This document shows, piece by piece, positions 1 through 12,800 of a stretch of DNA of 64,000 nucleotides. The DNA is taken from the NCBI GenBank assembly GCA_035582835.1, contig JAYKAV010003063.1, positions 401,219 through 465,218 of the forward strand. Reading direction: 5' to 3'. Every line of letters starts with the position of its first letter. The stretch's first letter is position 1. This DNA is from Phoebastria nigripes. Lineage: Eukaryota; Chordata; Aves; Procellariiformes; Diomedeidae. The notes beneath the pieces were generated by a model. The model worked only from the letters and a program-made list of their open reading frames with translations. It did no database searches and was not told where the DNA came from. Made by a program: the position numbers and the translations under genes.

Positions 1-78
1 ATTTACGGTTGCACTCAATGATCTTAAGGGTCTTTTCCAACCTAAATGATTCTATGATTCTATGATTCTATGATTTTA
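1..78 (+). mobile_element. CR1 LINE, 3' terminal fragment
   Basis: The sequence reads gatcttaagggtcttttcc followed by several copies of the octamer ATTCTATG, which is the diagnostic 3' end of avian CR1 retrotransposons. The upstream part of the element lies outside the window. CR1 copies are typically cut short at the 5' end, so this is an ordinary dead insertion. Orientation is plus because the octamer tail is on the right. Confidence 0.85.
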
Positions 79-242
79 TATTGTGTAAAATAAAGAGAGA
101 TCCAAAATGAAAGCTTAGTGTTTCCAATAATTTTAATGGAAAGTTTACCCTTTACTTTGATAAACTAGATAGCAACCTTTCCGCCCTGACCCGGCCCTCC
201 CCCATGCATTTTCTTCTGAAGACACTTAACTCATTTCCTCAG

Positions 243-308
243 GAACAGCAAGTCAGGATTTAAGGTGGAGAGGCATATTGCAGTGAATTCCTACTACCCA
301 AAATGCAG
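243..308 (+). other. possible internal exon (66 bp)
   Basis: A pyrimidine-rich tract ends in the acceptor ctcatttcctcag, and the segment ends at the donor atgcag|gtgatg. One frame is open throughout and would encode about 21 residues including FKVERHIAVNSYYPKC, entering and leaving in phase 2. No family is recognised. A short open segment flanked by splice-like sites is expected by chance in AT-rich introns, so support is weak. Confidence 0.18.
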
Positions 309-2539
309 GTGATGTTTCCCATCAAGCTGCAAGGAAATTTTGAAATTTTCACATAGAAATCTTCTTCTGTGGTCAGAAGACAACATTTTTTTTTATCAAT
401 CAGTAAGTTGGGAAAGGGAATCAAGCAAGTTGGGAAATTTGCCTTCCTTTCATAATTAGTAAAGGTAAGTTAGAATACTTGATATTTAATTTCATTTTTC
501 ATCTTTATTAGAAATTTGCAGTCTGATCTTGGGCAACTCATTAAATCTCCCTGTTATTTGTTCCTTATCTTTATATGTGGAGGTTAGTGTTTCTCCATTG
601 TATCTAAAGAGGAGCTAAGATACTATGAAAAAAAAACAAAAACAAGAACAAAAATGTACAGGTAGATACCTAAAATAGCAAAACTCTTGGTTACTTTTGA
701 GATTCAGAATTTGCAGAAATTGAGTTCACACTGTGAAAATTAAACCCAGCATAGATGGTAATGTGATATGAAAAGTAAACTACAAACAATAACAAAACCT
801 TAGTTAAACAAGTTGTGCTTCAAAAGGGAGATGTATTATATGTCCTTATATAATTTTACCTCTGCTATACATAAAAACATTTTTTACCAAGAAATATGAG
901 AAAATAATCGCATATGCTAGCAAAAGATATTCAGAAAAAAACTCTTTAAGAAGCATGTAAATCAGAGGTGAAAGAAATTTAAAATTTGTGTCATGAAGAA
1001 TTGACAGTTTGATGTTTTACTTCCAAATAAGAAATAGTTAATCTTTTTACAGTTACCAGTAAAACTGAATTTCCAGGCTTTAGAGAAAAATCACATATGA
1101 ATGTTGATATTTTAGTATGGAATTTTAACATGTCATTTAAAATGTTATAGTAAATTCATATTTATTTTTTATTAGTTTATTATACCAGCTGTATTACAGG
1201 CAGGACAACATGCCTATGTTAGAAATGCTTTATTTATTAAATCAGAATGTGTGGATGTAACTCTGCATTAATTGAAACATTATTTCTTCTCTACATCAAA
1301 CTATTTCCCATAGTGATAATAATAAAAGAGTTTGTCACTCCAAACAGGATTTCCTATTCCGTGTATAATACTGCCAAAAGCAAGTATACTATAAAATACT
1401 ACTATGATTTGAGTGTTACATATTAAAATGTAGCATCAACATCTGACCATGCATTTTCCCTACCTGGATGCCTCTGTTTTTCATATCCAACATTACCTGA
1501 GTCTCTCACTTCTCATCTCACAAGCCTTATATTTGATTTTTTTTNTTTTTTTTTTTTTTTTAAATCTGAGTTGTGGCTTGGCTGGAAGATTGGAGATATT
1601 ATTGCATAGTGACATAAATTATGGCTTGAGTGATTTTGTTTTAACCAGACCTTAAATTACAATTTCCTTTAGTTTCTGCCAGTGTCAAAGTCAAGAAGCA
1701 TAGTGACCTAAAAAGAATAGAAGATAAGCTGTGTCAGCTGTTAGTAACAAATAGCTGTTCTCAATAAGTTAATGTCAGAATAAAATAGAATAGACTGGTT
1801 AAAATACTATCATGATGGGTCAGCAAGTTATACATAGAGAAAACAATACAAAAATTGAAATGCAAAGGGTATATTTTAATTACTGAAATCTTAAAGAGCC
1901 ATTTTAAGTAAATAAATAAAAATGTGTTTACGCGAAAACATGAAAACTCAAACAAAATCATTAAAATCTTTTATTTCATCTTTTCACTTAAAATATGATT
2001 AAATTAAAAAAAAATCAGCCATTCTAATTTCAGGTAGAAATTGAGGCAAACAATCCAAACCAAAACAAATCAAACAACAACTTCCCTTACAATATTTTAA
2101 AAGTATTATGACCCTAAGTAATTCAAAAGATAACATCAGAAATGAGTTCATTAACTACCGCCAGATAAATCTTTTCTAAGAACTGCCCTGTTATTATGGA
2201 GATCCATTCCTCAACCCTTCATTCATTACTAATTTCTGTGAAATCTTATTAGCCGTCACCATAGAAATCATTCTTTTCTTAGTCATAGGAGATGAGGAGT
2301 CGTGGAATGGAAGGGTCTGTCTGCAGCACTGAGGCCAGTGCAGTGTTCCATGAAGTCCCAGTATATAATGGCATTTCAGAAAAAGTTAGATTTTCTTGTC
2401 TCTGTAATCCTTCCTGAAAGGCTGTTCCCAAGTGCCATGGCCCTGAGATTCAGGCATTTTGTTCTGATTTCCAAACACATTGTTTTAATTTGCTGTTGTG
2501 TCAAGGCTATGTTCCACCGGTAGCGCTCTCTTTTCTGTC
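309..2539. other. AT-rich unique sequence, no feature seen
   Basis: This is low-CpG, AT-rich DNA with scattered A and T runs, including a T tract near 1541-1560 interrupted by an N. The short reading frames here have no protein-like composition or recognisable domain. I see no repeat family, RNA gene or promoter. Confidence 0.5.
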
Positions 2540-2905
2540 TTCCTTCTCTACATGCACTCCCACACATCCTTCTCTCTACCCTGTATTTATAGATAGCAAT
2601 CACATCCCTTCTTAGCTTTTGTTTTACTAGAGTAATCAAGCCAAAATCTTCTCATTTACTCATGCAACATAGGCTCTTCATTCACTTGATTACCCAAGGA
2701 ACTTTTTTCTGCATTTCAATTAGTATTTATTAAACATGTTGAAAAGAATTTGCACACATTTTCCAGGAAGTATCTTGTTTGAGATTTCACCCTGACATTA
2801 ATAGATTTTTACTTCCCCAGTAAATACCGCTAGTGATACATTATATTTGCATTGCTCTTGGCTGTATCACATTTGTTACCGTGTAGCCCTGTAATACCGT
2901 ATTGC
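2540..2905 (-). mobile_element. old CR1 LINE fragment, reverse orientation
   Basis: The stretch around tatttatagatagcaatcac and cccttcttagc matches the reverse complement of the late ORF2/3' region of CR1. A second copy with nearly the same words occurs at 43790-44095. Many substitutions show it is an old insertion. The edges are estimates because the match fades on both sides. It has no coding capacity left. Confidence 0.6.
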
Positions 2906-3694
2906 CATTGCTAAGCTTTGTGCTGATTTTGGAAGGCCTCTGGACTAGGGATTGTCAGCTTTGCTCTGTGTGAACTTTTCTGGACCTATCTGCAGCTTTG
3001 TTTTAACTTGGTTTACCTATAACAATAATTTTTCTTCTGATGAGGTGGCTATGGCTTATTTGTTTTATTTTGCTTATTGCTGTATGGTACAACCACAGTT
3101 TTACAATTCTAAAACAATGGTGTAGTGTAGAGAAATGTGGGTCTGGTACGACAGCTGAGGCCTTGAGAAGTGGAAAACCAGGATGCNGCAGAGAGGGGTA
3201 TAGGCATGGGATGATAAGAGGTGGGGCACAAGCTTGGCACTGGAGACCGCACAGCTATAACCAACTCATCCATGGCCAGTTAAAGAAATGCAGACATGGA
3301 GCTATAGAAAACTGGTTTTAGGGGTAACAAAGAGAACACAGAAGCAGTATCTAACACACATAAAAAGCACCACATACTGTATATTTGGATGTAATATGGA
3401 GCTGCAGACAAGTGAATAAAGAGCAAAAGTGTAAAAGCATGTTAGAAAAAACACACAAATGACCCTAAGTGGTCTCCTAAATCGAGGGGAAAGAAAACAC
3501 CACCATTAACATATTCTTCCCCGCAAAGGGCTTCAGAAGATGGTGACTCACACGAACATCGCCATCACCAGCATCAGAATGAAACCATTGACCATATATG
3601 ATCAGAAGGAGAAGTAAGAGGATGAACATAACATCAGGGAAAGGGATAGTAACTAAAAAGCGTGTGTAAATAAATGTTAACTCTGTGATTATTG
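2906..3694. other. unique sequence, no feature seen
   Basis: Mixed-composition DNA lies between two reverse-strand CR1 pieces. A 93-codon plus frame beginning at 3040 crosses it but contains an N and no recognisable domain. It could include unrecognised decayed CR1, given its position between the two fragments. Confidence 0.4.
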
Positions 3695-3695
3695 T

Positions 3696-4568
3696 TTATT
3701 TGGAACCTTCTGTTCCCCTCAGAAGAGAGTCTCCTATGACAATGCCCCGTCTTTTTTTCTTTATGGAAGTGGTTTTGATGCAGGGTGTAGGCCGACTTAA
3801 CCTTGGTGACACCTCCAAGCTAGATGAACCATCATCCTCATCATTGTTTGGTTCCACTTGCAGAGCCTCGTACCTATTATGCAAGGTCACCTGGGAAGGT
3901 GGGGTAGTCATGGAGGAGACGCGCCTGCTGCGCCGGGCAGGAACTTGTCACCGTTGCCCCCTATTCCTTAAGTCACCACGTTCTGCCAGGTGGAGAGAGG
4001 ATAGGGAATCCTCTGTATCATGTGTCCTGTCTGCCTGACAGGTCTGTCCCGGGGATGGTAGGGTGCAGTTCCAGTAGTCTACCATCTCCCTCTCAGACTC
4101 CCTGATACTCCTCAACTTCCTCACCTCCTCCCAGAGCTCTGTCACTAAGCGGAGGAGCTCCTCTGCCTGGGCACACCTCCCACAGGTGTGCTCACTGCTG
4201 CCGTCCTGTGCTGGCAGAAGAGCAGGGCACAGCCTGCAGCCTGGCACCTGGGTGGCAGCGTGTTCCCACCGGAGCTCTGCCTGGGAAGCTGCGTCAGTCG
4301 TGGTGGGCGCAGAGCTTAGAGAGGCCATGGCCTTCAGGGTGGATACTGTTGCTCCCTGGTCAAGCAGGCAGAACTTCAGCACCCTTCCTGCACGAACTGT
4401 CGCATGAACTGCAACGCGAACTACCATGCCACGCCCTTGCTGATGTGCCACACCCTGTTTGCCCACCCTGTTCGCGGTGCTCCTGGCCACTAGCGCTCCC
4501 CAGGGTTTTCTTTTATACGTGTAGGGGTTTGGCTGTGGTTGCTTCTGGCCCTGTCCAGGTATCTTCAA
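3696..4568 (-). pseudogene. CR1 ORF1 protein, truncated, one internal stop
   Basis: CR1 ORF1 proteins bind RNA and carry a C-terminal SGNH-type esterase domain; they act with the ORF2 reverse transcriptase in retrotransposition. Reading leftward from the ATG at 4566-4568, the frame has a zinc-knuckle-like CGRC and a leucine-rich charged stretch (AEELLRLVTELWEEV). After that come acidic linkers, then a basic segment leading into the esterase block-I motif GDSLLRGTEG. A TGA at 3948-3950 interrupts the frame, but the same frame continues beyond it to a stop at 3696. The product would lack the catalytic Asp/His region and is not functional. The call rests on the CGRC-to-RESERE stretch and the GDSLL motif. 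Confidence 0.8.
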
Positions 4569-4705
4569 CTGCTGTCACTTGAGCTGCGGGCTCCTGGCAG
4601 GTCTCTCCACCCTCTTGGGGTTCCCCTGGTTCAGGATACTCCCCTGTGCACCGTGCTAGAGCACTCCGCTGTGGAGTGTGCCGGCACCAGAGCTGCTACT
4701 TTTAA
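3696..4705 (-). mobile_element. CR1 LINE 5' region (5' UTR plus ORF1)
   Basis: This block is clearly more GC- and CpG-rich than its surroundings. On the minus strand it encodes the CR1 ORF1 leader region and the start of its esterase-like domain, with the GDSLLRGTEG motif at the left edge. Homology stops abruptly at about 3695, so the rest of ORF1, all of ORF2 and the 3' UTR are missing. This is the opposite of the normal CR1 pattern, in which the 3' end is kept and the 5' end lost. Later deletion, rearrangement or an assembly break are the simplest explanations. The low decay suggests a relatively recent insertion. Confidence 0.82.
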
Positions 4706-5527
4706 TGGAAGAAATCCCATCTCCTAGGAAAAAATTTGTTATTATTCTCCAAAGCTGGGAATATTCTCCATGGACCTTCGTGGAGATGACTGCATCTGAA
4801 CTGATTGAACAGGGCTTCCCTGAGATTCCCTAGGAGTAGACAGCTGTATTTAGAATAGAACTCATCCGATCTATTTCAATGTCTGCTTTAGGAGAAGACA
4901 AATGCATTGTAGGAATGCATATTCTTTTCTTTTGAATGCAAATGTAGCCAAGATAACTAGCTGGTCAGATGGTTTCTCCTAAGTATCGAATTGAAATTCT
5001 GTGTTATTGAATCACTGGATAATACAATATTTTTAGTTCTTGAGGTCCCCCAGTTCTCTATGGTGAAATCCTGGTCCTTCTCTTGTTGCACAGTGCTCTA
5101 AGTGCCTTAATCTTTGTGAAGCTAAGGGCCTTCCACCTGCAATTTTGCAGCCTCTCTTTTGCTTGCAACTCTTGAATCCTTCCCTTAATTATTGAGGCAG
5201 TTTTTCAGTGCCTCTGGGGCAGTGTCTTTCCTCATGGTTTCATGCTGTTGTCCTACGGTTGTTATGTTCATGGCCTCGCACCTGCAAGCCCAGATACCAT
5301 TACAATGGTGGGTTCTCATGGGACATGACTGCCACTAGCATGAGACCCCTGCGCCTGATTACACATACTCCATTCAGCAGTAATAGCAGCATCATAAACC
5401 AGAACAAGCAATATCATCAAATGCATCTTAATTGTCAGCACTTGATGCACTGGAGACAACACTGAGAGGAGGATTCTCCTCTGGGGACACCACTGCTACT
5501 CTTTGCAGCTGGCTGTCGGGAATATTT
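4706..5527. other. unique sequence, no feature seen
   Basis: Ordinary mixed-composition DNA. An 85-codon plus frame at 5208-5465 has no recognised domain. Between about 5200 and 5520 the GC content is a little higher than in neighbouring DNA, which may mark an unrecognised old repeat. Confidence 0.4.
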
Positions 5528-5618
5528 TTCCCTTCCCTTCCCTTCCCTTCCCTTCCCTTCCCTTCCCTTCCCTTCCCTTCCCTTCCCTTCCCTTCCCTTC
5601 CCTTCCCTTCCCTTCCCT
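5528..5618 (+). repeat. (TTCCC)n pentanucleotide microsatellite
   Basis: About 18 uninterrupted copies of TTCCC (GGGAA on the other strand). Its purity suggests active length variation. The overlapping frames of repeating PSLPF and GREGK units are artefacts of the five-base period and not genes. Confidence 0.98.
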
Positions 5619-6225
5619 CACTGTTGCTTTTCCCCAAAGGTAGTTTTAAAGTATGTGTATGTCATCAGCTATGAAACCTGTGGGTAGCTTTGTGCATGCA
5701 AATCTATCTTTGTGCAACACTCTCTATTGTCAGTGCCTTTTTTTAATTAATTCTTGGCAGTGTCTCTTTTTTTTTTTGGTGATGAAATCATTAGTGAAGG
5801 ATAATAAACAAGACAAGTTAAAGCAATGATTGATTAACTCCACTGATAATTTCTTTTGTTGGGATGCTTTCCCATTTAATTTGTCCTGCTCTGCTTTAAC
5901 AGTAGCTATACATTGAATGCTTATTACTGTGAAGATCTGTTTTCATGTATGTTGAATAATCTTTCAGTATCTGAACTACAATTTATCATGAAATTGTTTT
6001 ATCATTACTTTATCACCAATTTATCACAAAACTGTCTATGAAACAATCATTGCATAAATCAGTATTTCCTATGAACTCACGTTGAGATCAATTCCTGAAA
6101 GTCTTAGATTCTGTAGGAAAACTAAAAATAAAAAAAATGGAAACAAGAGAATAAGCTAAAATTCTTACTATAAAGGTTTATAAAGTAATTGGATAAACCA
6201 GGAGACAATGAAGAGAGACATAGTA
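5619..6225. other. AT-rich unique sequence, no feature seen
   Basis: AT-rich DNA with short A and T runs. No coding, RNA or repeat signal is seen before the CR1 that follows. Confidence 0.5.
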
Positions 6226-6441
6226 GCATGGGTGGTGAACCACTGGCACAGGTTGCCCAGAGAGGTGGTAGATGCCCCATCCCTGGACACATTCAAGGTC
6301 AGGTTGGATGGGGCTCTGAGCAACCTGATCTAGTTGAAGATGTCCCTGCCCATGGCAGGGGGGTTGGACTAGATGAGCTTTAAAGGTCCCTTCCAACCCA
6401 AACTGTTCTATGATTCTATGATTCTATTATTCTATTCTATG
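6226..6441 (+). mobile_element. CR1 LINE, 3' end
   Basis: The sequence carries the CR1 3' UTR signature (caggttgcccagagaggtgg, then ggttggactagatgagc) and ends in ATTCTATG-type octamers decaying into ATTCT units. Orientation is plus. About 215 bp remain, a typical 5'-truncated copy. It is only moderately diverged, so younger than the CR1 at 15.5 kb. The reading frames in both strands across it are repeat-derived. Confidence 0.93.
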
Positions 6442-9400
6442 AAAAGCAACATAATTTTCCATGTATAACAAAGAAGTCAAAGAAGAGATTTCATATTTCC
6501 TTTATCCTATCATAGTGTCTTCTCTTCTGTTAAAAAAGCAAGCAAACAAGTAAACAATCAATCAAACAAACTTTCTGAAGTATTCAGTAAGATACAGGTT
6601 GTACAGAATTATATGTCATATCTTATTCACTATTACTGGTCCAAGAATTACTCTATTTCTAAGCCATATTCATTGCCATGCTATTTTAACACATTAAGAA
6701 ATAGCTGACTATTCTTGTTTAGTGGAAATGTGGAAATGTATTTTAGTCCTCAATTATTATTTCTAATATGGGCAGAGATATTTCTGTCTAGTTAAATAAA
6801 TTAGGATCTAAGATAAAAATGTCATCTTCTACATAATTAGATTTGATTGGTCAACTCTGAAAAATGTGAACTCTCTTTCCTTTATATTTTATAACATGCC
6901 TCTTCTTCTAAGCTGGTCACATCTTTTGGTCCTTTAATGTGAAAAATGACAAAACTTTCTTGATACCGGGTACTTGAAACCTGAGTCCAGCATTCAGTGA
7001 AATCAATGGAAGCTTTGAATCAAATCCAGGAGGAATAGATTCATAATTAGTTCGTATTTTAGAAATCTTACTAATATGTCTGAACTATCTTTGGTTTCTT
7101 TTTTGGCACTCAGAACATACTGCATATTTCTTCAAATCCCTACCTTGTAATTCAATAATTTGTTAACCTTAATAGCAACACCAGTCCATGTTTGAAAATT
7201 CTTGTTTTTTCACTCTAAACCTGTGCCTGTAAGAATACAGATGATTAGTATCAATACTATATTTACAGAAAATCTTTAAGTTTGGGTTTTTTCCTTTCCC
7301 TTTCCCCTTCCGTTTCCCTGCACGTGCTACTATATTGATCCTCAAACTTGGATAAATTCCTTACTCTGCTTTATGCTCCCTGTGTTCGTGTCTAAGCTGA
7401 AACCACTAAGTTCTGAGCTCCTGGATCTGAACACATCTATTGACTGTCTTATACATATCAAAGTGAAAACTGTGTGTCTACCATCTTCGTTGTAAAGGAA
7501 GCCCAGCTCACATAGGAGCTATAGCAAGTTCTATCAGACTCCCAGTCTGGACAACTAGATACACAAATGTAGTAGAGCATGTAATCACAGGTGCATTTGA
7601 ACAAAGCCAAAGTACCATGAGCAACTGCTTAGTATTTCCAGAATTTCTGTTTATCACCTGTGCAAAGTCAATATTAGCATCTAATCCTCCAGTTCTCAGG
7701 GACTGAAAAGATGCATCCAGACAATACAGTGTTGTAACTAAATATATTTTTGTATGTATGTATAAGTATTATCAGTTAGGAAACTAGAGATCACCACAAG
7801 AGTTTTTAGAAGACTTATAAATCAGATCAGCTTCAAATTTTAAAGAAAATTTCACTAGATTCATTCATTAGCAACACACTTTGTGCTAATAGTTAATCAC
7901 TATCTGTACTTATCACTGTTAGTCTTTAACATTTATTCTGCTAATTAGCTGTGACTATTCATTACCATGGAATGATGCTGTGTCGTGCTGATGGCCACAG
8001 CCCTTGATGGTTCTTGGTCTCCCAGGTCAAGATGACCAGGTTTGAGAGCTCTTTGATGAAGTAAGTCAAAACAAAAGCAGACATCTTCCCAAATTTTCTT
8101 TGCTTGTTCATATGGTTTTATACTACTCTTNCCCCTCCCAGTGTAGGTAGATGGGGGATCTCATCTGCTCCCAGGGCTCCCTTTCTTGTTTTGGGTTTTA
8201 CTAGTCATGTTTTTTTGTTTAATGGGCAGGGTGTCCTTCCTATTTGCTGTCCCTTGTGCTTATCTTATTCTTCTTTGTCTTGCCAACTCTGTTACTTGTG
8301 TGGTAGCTGTTTACATGCTTTCCCATGCCTCTTAAGTGCAACTACACAAATCCTTGCTTGCCCCCTTATTACTCACATTGCTCGCATACTTATTTTAAAC
8401 ATGCTTAAACACTGTGTTTGCCCTTGCCATAACACTGTTACAAAACACTTACATACTACCGCCGTTTACAGTATTTTATCATACCTATATCTCGATTCAA
8501 GGCAAGCTAAGAGTAACCACATCCTTATTAACACAATTATAACTTACAGATGTCACAGGCCTCTGCTTTGGCTACAACAGCTCCTATCCAAGCTCTCTTT
8601 ATTTCTATACCTGAAGGCTGCAATATTGTTTTCTACTGCCTCAACAAAGACCATCATTTTTGGTGTCATCCATCCAAAATATTCCTACAAGGATCTTTTT
8701 CATCATCTTTTCACTCCCTTTCCCTTTTATGTGCTCCTAACTCCTGACTTTCCCTGCTCTTTTGCATTAAGTCAAAGCTGGGTGCATCAATTTTCCAGGC
8801 TTTTCATATGCACCCTTAACCCATGCTTGCTAAATAAATAAAGGCCAACTTCCTGCTCCAATACACTCCTATGAAAAAACCTGCCATTCAGTGGATAGAT
8901 TTTCAAATATTTTCTTATTTATCCTCACACTTTCCCCTTGACTAACAGAAACTCCTGTAAGAGTAGAGATTTAGGGATACTTTTGTCCTCAAAACCACAG
9001 TTATTCTGTGATGTCTATAAAACATTTAAAGTATGCAACTAGAGTAGCTGCATGACTATTACTNCTAATTATTGCCCATCTTTTTTAACTGATATCCTCT
9101 TTCCTTTGTTTTCTTTTTCTGTCTCCATCTATGGTCTCTGAGATTCAGATGGAAAAGCACTTACCCTTGAGAATGCTGCCCTGCTCTTACAGTTTGTACA
9201 ACGAAGCATTAGTCTAAGATTTTCGACATGATCTCAGTAAAAAAAAAATAGGTAAAAATAACAGATATATTATATANGGAAAACTAGTTATACTGTTATA
9301 ATGGCATAGAAATATAAACAGATTAGATAGTTTTACAAGTGGCACATTATTTCTATTGCCTGGGAAAACAAAATTAAAGAATTTTAGGTATAAATTCGTT

Positions 9401-10379
9401 TTTATTTGTCTCTTAAGAATGAGTTAATATGCCAGCAAGGTGGTGTTACAGTTCTTCCAGAGCAGTCTGGTGAAATTTGTGAATAGATGGTTATAATTGC
9501 CACCGTGCTCAGACCCAGAAGTGCAAGTTCTTTTTGTCAGGTAAACTGGGAAGGTACAGAGATGTAAAAGTGGCAGATCCGGCGTTATTTACTATTTGAT
9601 AAAACAACCTCTTGTTTAAAGTCTATTTTCTGGTATGTACAGAAAAAGATAATGACAAAAGAAGAAAAAAGCCAGGAAATGAATAGAGGGAGCAGTGAAA
9701 GCTTCCTTTCAGCTTAGCCAAGCTTATTGAATTTTATGAATGAAGCCTCCACAGTTTTTCTTTCTTTCAGTTTCTGTGCTTGCAGCAGGGTTAGCAGGTG
9801 GGATGTCCCCAATGGATAAACTTTTGTCCTGAAAGGATGCTGAGAAACAAGGGGCCATTCTGAATTTCTGCTTTTCTTTATCTCTTTGTTTACCAAACCT
9901 TGTGTTACTTTATACTTGTCTCTTACTTGCTACGTGCATAGTATGCATACAAGAAGTTAATGAGATTACTATTACTCTTAAAATTAAGTACAAGAGTAAG
10001 TGTTTGCAAGAACAAGAACAAGCATTACAAATCTCAGTCTTTCTCTGTCCTGGGTTAAATTTTATCTATAATTTAATCTATTCTTTCTGTCGTGATTTTT
10101 TATTCAAAACTTGTGTCTAGAAGAGTTCATTAGGGTTTTAATATAAGAGCTGCACTGGAACAGATGGAGACAGACCTTATTTAAAAATCAGTTTAAATGT
10201 TAAAATTTTTATTTATTAATATTACCCCCAAATCCCTGGTGGAAAAACTTAAAATCTGGAAGGTGGGTAGTGTGAAAACAGCAGAAGTGCTTCAGTCTGC
10301 AGCATTGTAAACTGCATTTCATGTAATTAAAAGGTTTTGAAACTTGTAACTCAACAATGTGTTGTGTTGTTATTGGTTT

Positions 10380-10406
10380 AATAATAATAATAATATTAAT
10401 AATAAC
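10380..10406 (+). repeat. (AAT)n trinucleotide repeat
   Basis: A short run of ATA/AAT units with one interruption, in AT-rich DNA. Confidence 0.9.
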
Positions 10407-12761
10407 AGTGATCCCTCAGTTGTATCTGGATTGAACAAGACTGCATAGATTAGTGAAGAGAAGTAGCTAATTAAATAGACACTTTTAGAATGATGCAGGG
10501 TTGTATTCTTGACCTCTCTGACAGAGCCAGCCAGAGATACAAAGCTTTGATATCTTGTTGCTATTTTACCTGTATTACCTCTTCCTGCCTAATCTGTTCC
10601 TTTTCTTTTCTTTTTTTAAGCTGATNTCCACCTCTTTCATATAAAAACTTCACCTCTAAGCAATCGTGACTATGCTCCTTGTATTACCACAAGCCTGGTG
10701 TTATCCTCAGGGTTATGCACTTGGCAGAGTACTTCCACAAAGCTGTCCGCATGGTGGTCAACCCTGTATCCTAGCTACAGCAACTGTAGCTAGTTTTTCC
10801 TTCTCACTGATTCTCCATTCATTATATTAGGTTACTTGACATTTCAGATATCCAGCATCTCCTGGCTCAGGGTGGAGCATAAGAAATCATTGTGTAAATA
10901 ATCGTTCTTATTTTAAGGAAAACAATGANTTTAACATCAAAAATGCAGCCCTCGTACATCAAATGGTGTATGAAGGAAAGGAAGTGCTGATAAAGCAGCT
11001 TGAAATGGAAGAAAACTCAGATAAACCAGCAGCTGTAGCATTTTAAGGTCTACCACTTACATAGGCCATATTTTTTTTCTAAACTGCCTTTGTCTCAAGT
11101 CTCTTTTTTCAGACTCTGTTCAGGATGGGTTTTCTTCTGAGTAAAGCTCTCACCACTTCACAATGCTGTTTGATAGGGTCAGACTTTCAAAGACAGCTCC
11201 ACAGTGATCTCCATTAGGAATTGGGTATCACAGATCTGAGATTCAGAAAAGAGAATGAACTAATCTACTCTGACCNCTACTACAGCGCAGAGCACCAAAA
11301 AGGGTGTAGTGATGACATTCATAGCCGTAACTTAAACAGTGCCTGGGAATGTTCCCAGGCAGTGGATCTTAACTCTCAGTATTGTTAAACTAGAACTGTC
11401 CCTCAAGTGATTTTGTCCTGCGTTAACTGGCANGTTCCCAGAAAGTTTCTGGGCCTTCCTCAGTAGTCAGTAAAAATTCATCCTGGTTTTCAGTCTCCTA
11501 ATTTTGATCTGGTTAAGTAATTCTTTTACAGAGACCACCTTCCACCCCCTTTAGATAAAGACTTCAGTGTTTAATTACTTCTATTTTTATCACTTTTTTT
11601 TTCTTTTTCTAATCTGAATCTGTCTGACATTAAAGTCCTTCCGTTTGTATGCAAAGGAATAAGCTTTAACAGTCAATGAAAGACAGAAATGGGAAAAAAA
11701 AAAAGCTCAAATATCAATATTCTGACATTTACAACTCTTCAGCTTGAGAAGGGAATCACCAAGGGGGTCTTGGCAGCTCGACCATTTGAAACTTTCTAAA
11801 TTAGTTTGGATGAAACACTAGAACTTGCACTGCTGGGAAAAGCCCTCCATTTTCAGGGTAAGCATAATGAACAGTCTCTCAGATCTGTATTACAAGGATA
11901 TTATTCTCCCACAGAAAATGATCTGTTCCAGTATAGTATTTCAAAAGAAATGTTGCTACTGAACATAACATTATGTTTGCAAGCAGAGTTATAATAATAT
12001 TAACTCTGGGTTTTTGCTTTTTTCCCCATCAACTATTTTCAAAGGTTTATTTTGTCACCTATTAGCTCTTGGAAGCAAATCCTGAACAGCACAAAGTTGT
12101 ACAAAGTCTAGAAATAACATGAAATGAATTATTAGCAAACAGAGCTTTGACGTCTCAAATCACTTAGCCAAGGGAGTTGCTATAACTTTGATTTTTCTGT
12201 CATTTAACTTCTCTGCTAGATCTTTATCACCTCTTGCTGTTTCTTTGAGCAAGCTGATCAGTCAGGTGGGTGACTGCAGGTTGAATGGAATTCTTCATTC
12301 AAGCATGAATGTCATGCCTGGGAAAAAAAACACAAAGGGTACTGAAAATTTAAAAGAACTCCTTTGAAAATTGTGTTTGTTACACAAGAAAATTTTCTAT
12401 CAATAATATTCAGCAAATTCTTACACACACCTTAGTAACATCCCCTGAATATAGATATAGAGGTAACAACAGAGACAGCCATGTAAAGGGAGCTGTATGC
12501 ATGTTTGGATCTCATCTTATTGCAGTGTAAATGGTGGTTTCATGATACAGTATATAATACATCAAATTTGTGATATAAAAANGTAATATTATGGAATAAT
12601 GAGCTTGAATCCTCTGAATTTGGTTGGGGCATAAGTTGGGTGTCTCAAGTTAATTAAGTTTTCATCAGTCATGTTGGTAACAGTTGCTCTGAATCAAATA
12701 CTTTGGTATTAGGAATGGATTCTGAAATCTGTTCAGAATAGTTATATGTGCACAAAACACG

Positions 12762-12800
12762 CATATAGATATATAGATATNTAGATATATATGCACACAC
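12762..12800 (+). repeat. (TAGATA)n / (CA)n simple repeat
   Basis: Units of tagata and tatata around an N at 12781, running into a short cacaca tract. Imperfect and probably length-variable. Confidence 0.8.

Noticed and set aside
5428..5674. Repeating GREGK and PSLPF peptides on opposite strands
   Set aside because: Produced by the five-base period of the (TTCCC)n array.
8104..8841. 245-codon plus-strand reading frame
   Set aside because: The strand is rich in C and T, which lowers stop-codon frequency. The translation is Leu/Cys/His-rich without a domain, contains an N, and no start context or splice site supports it.
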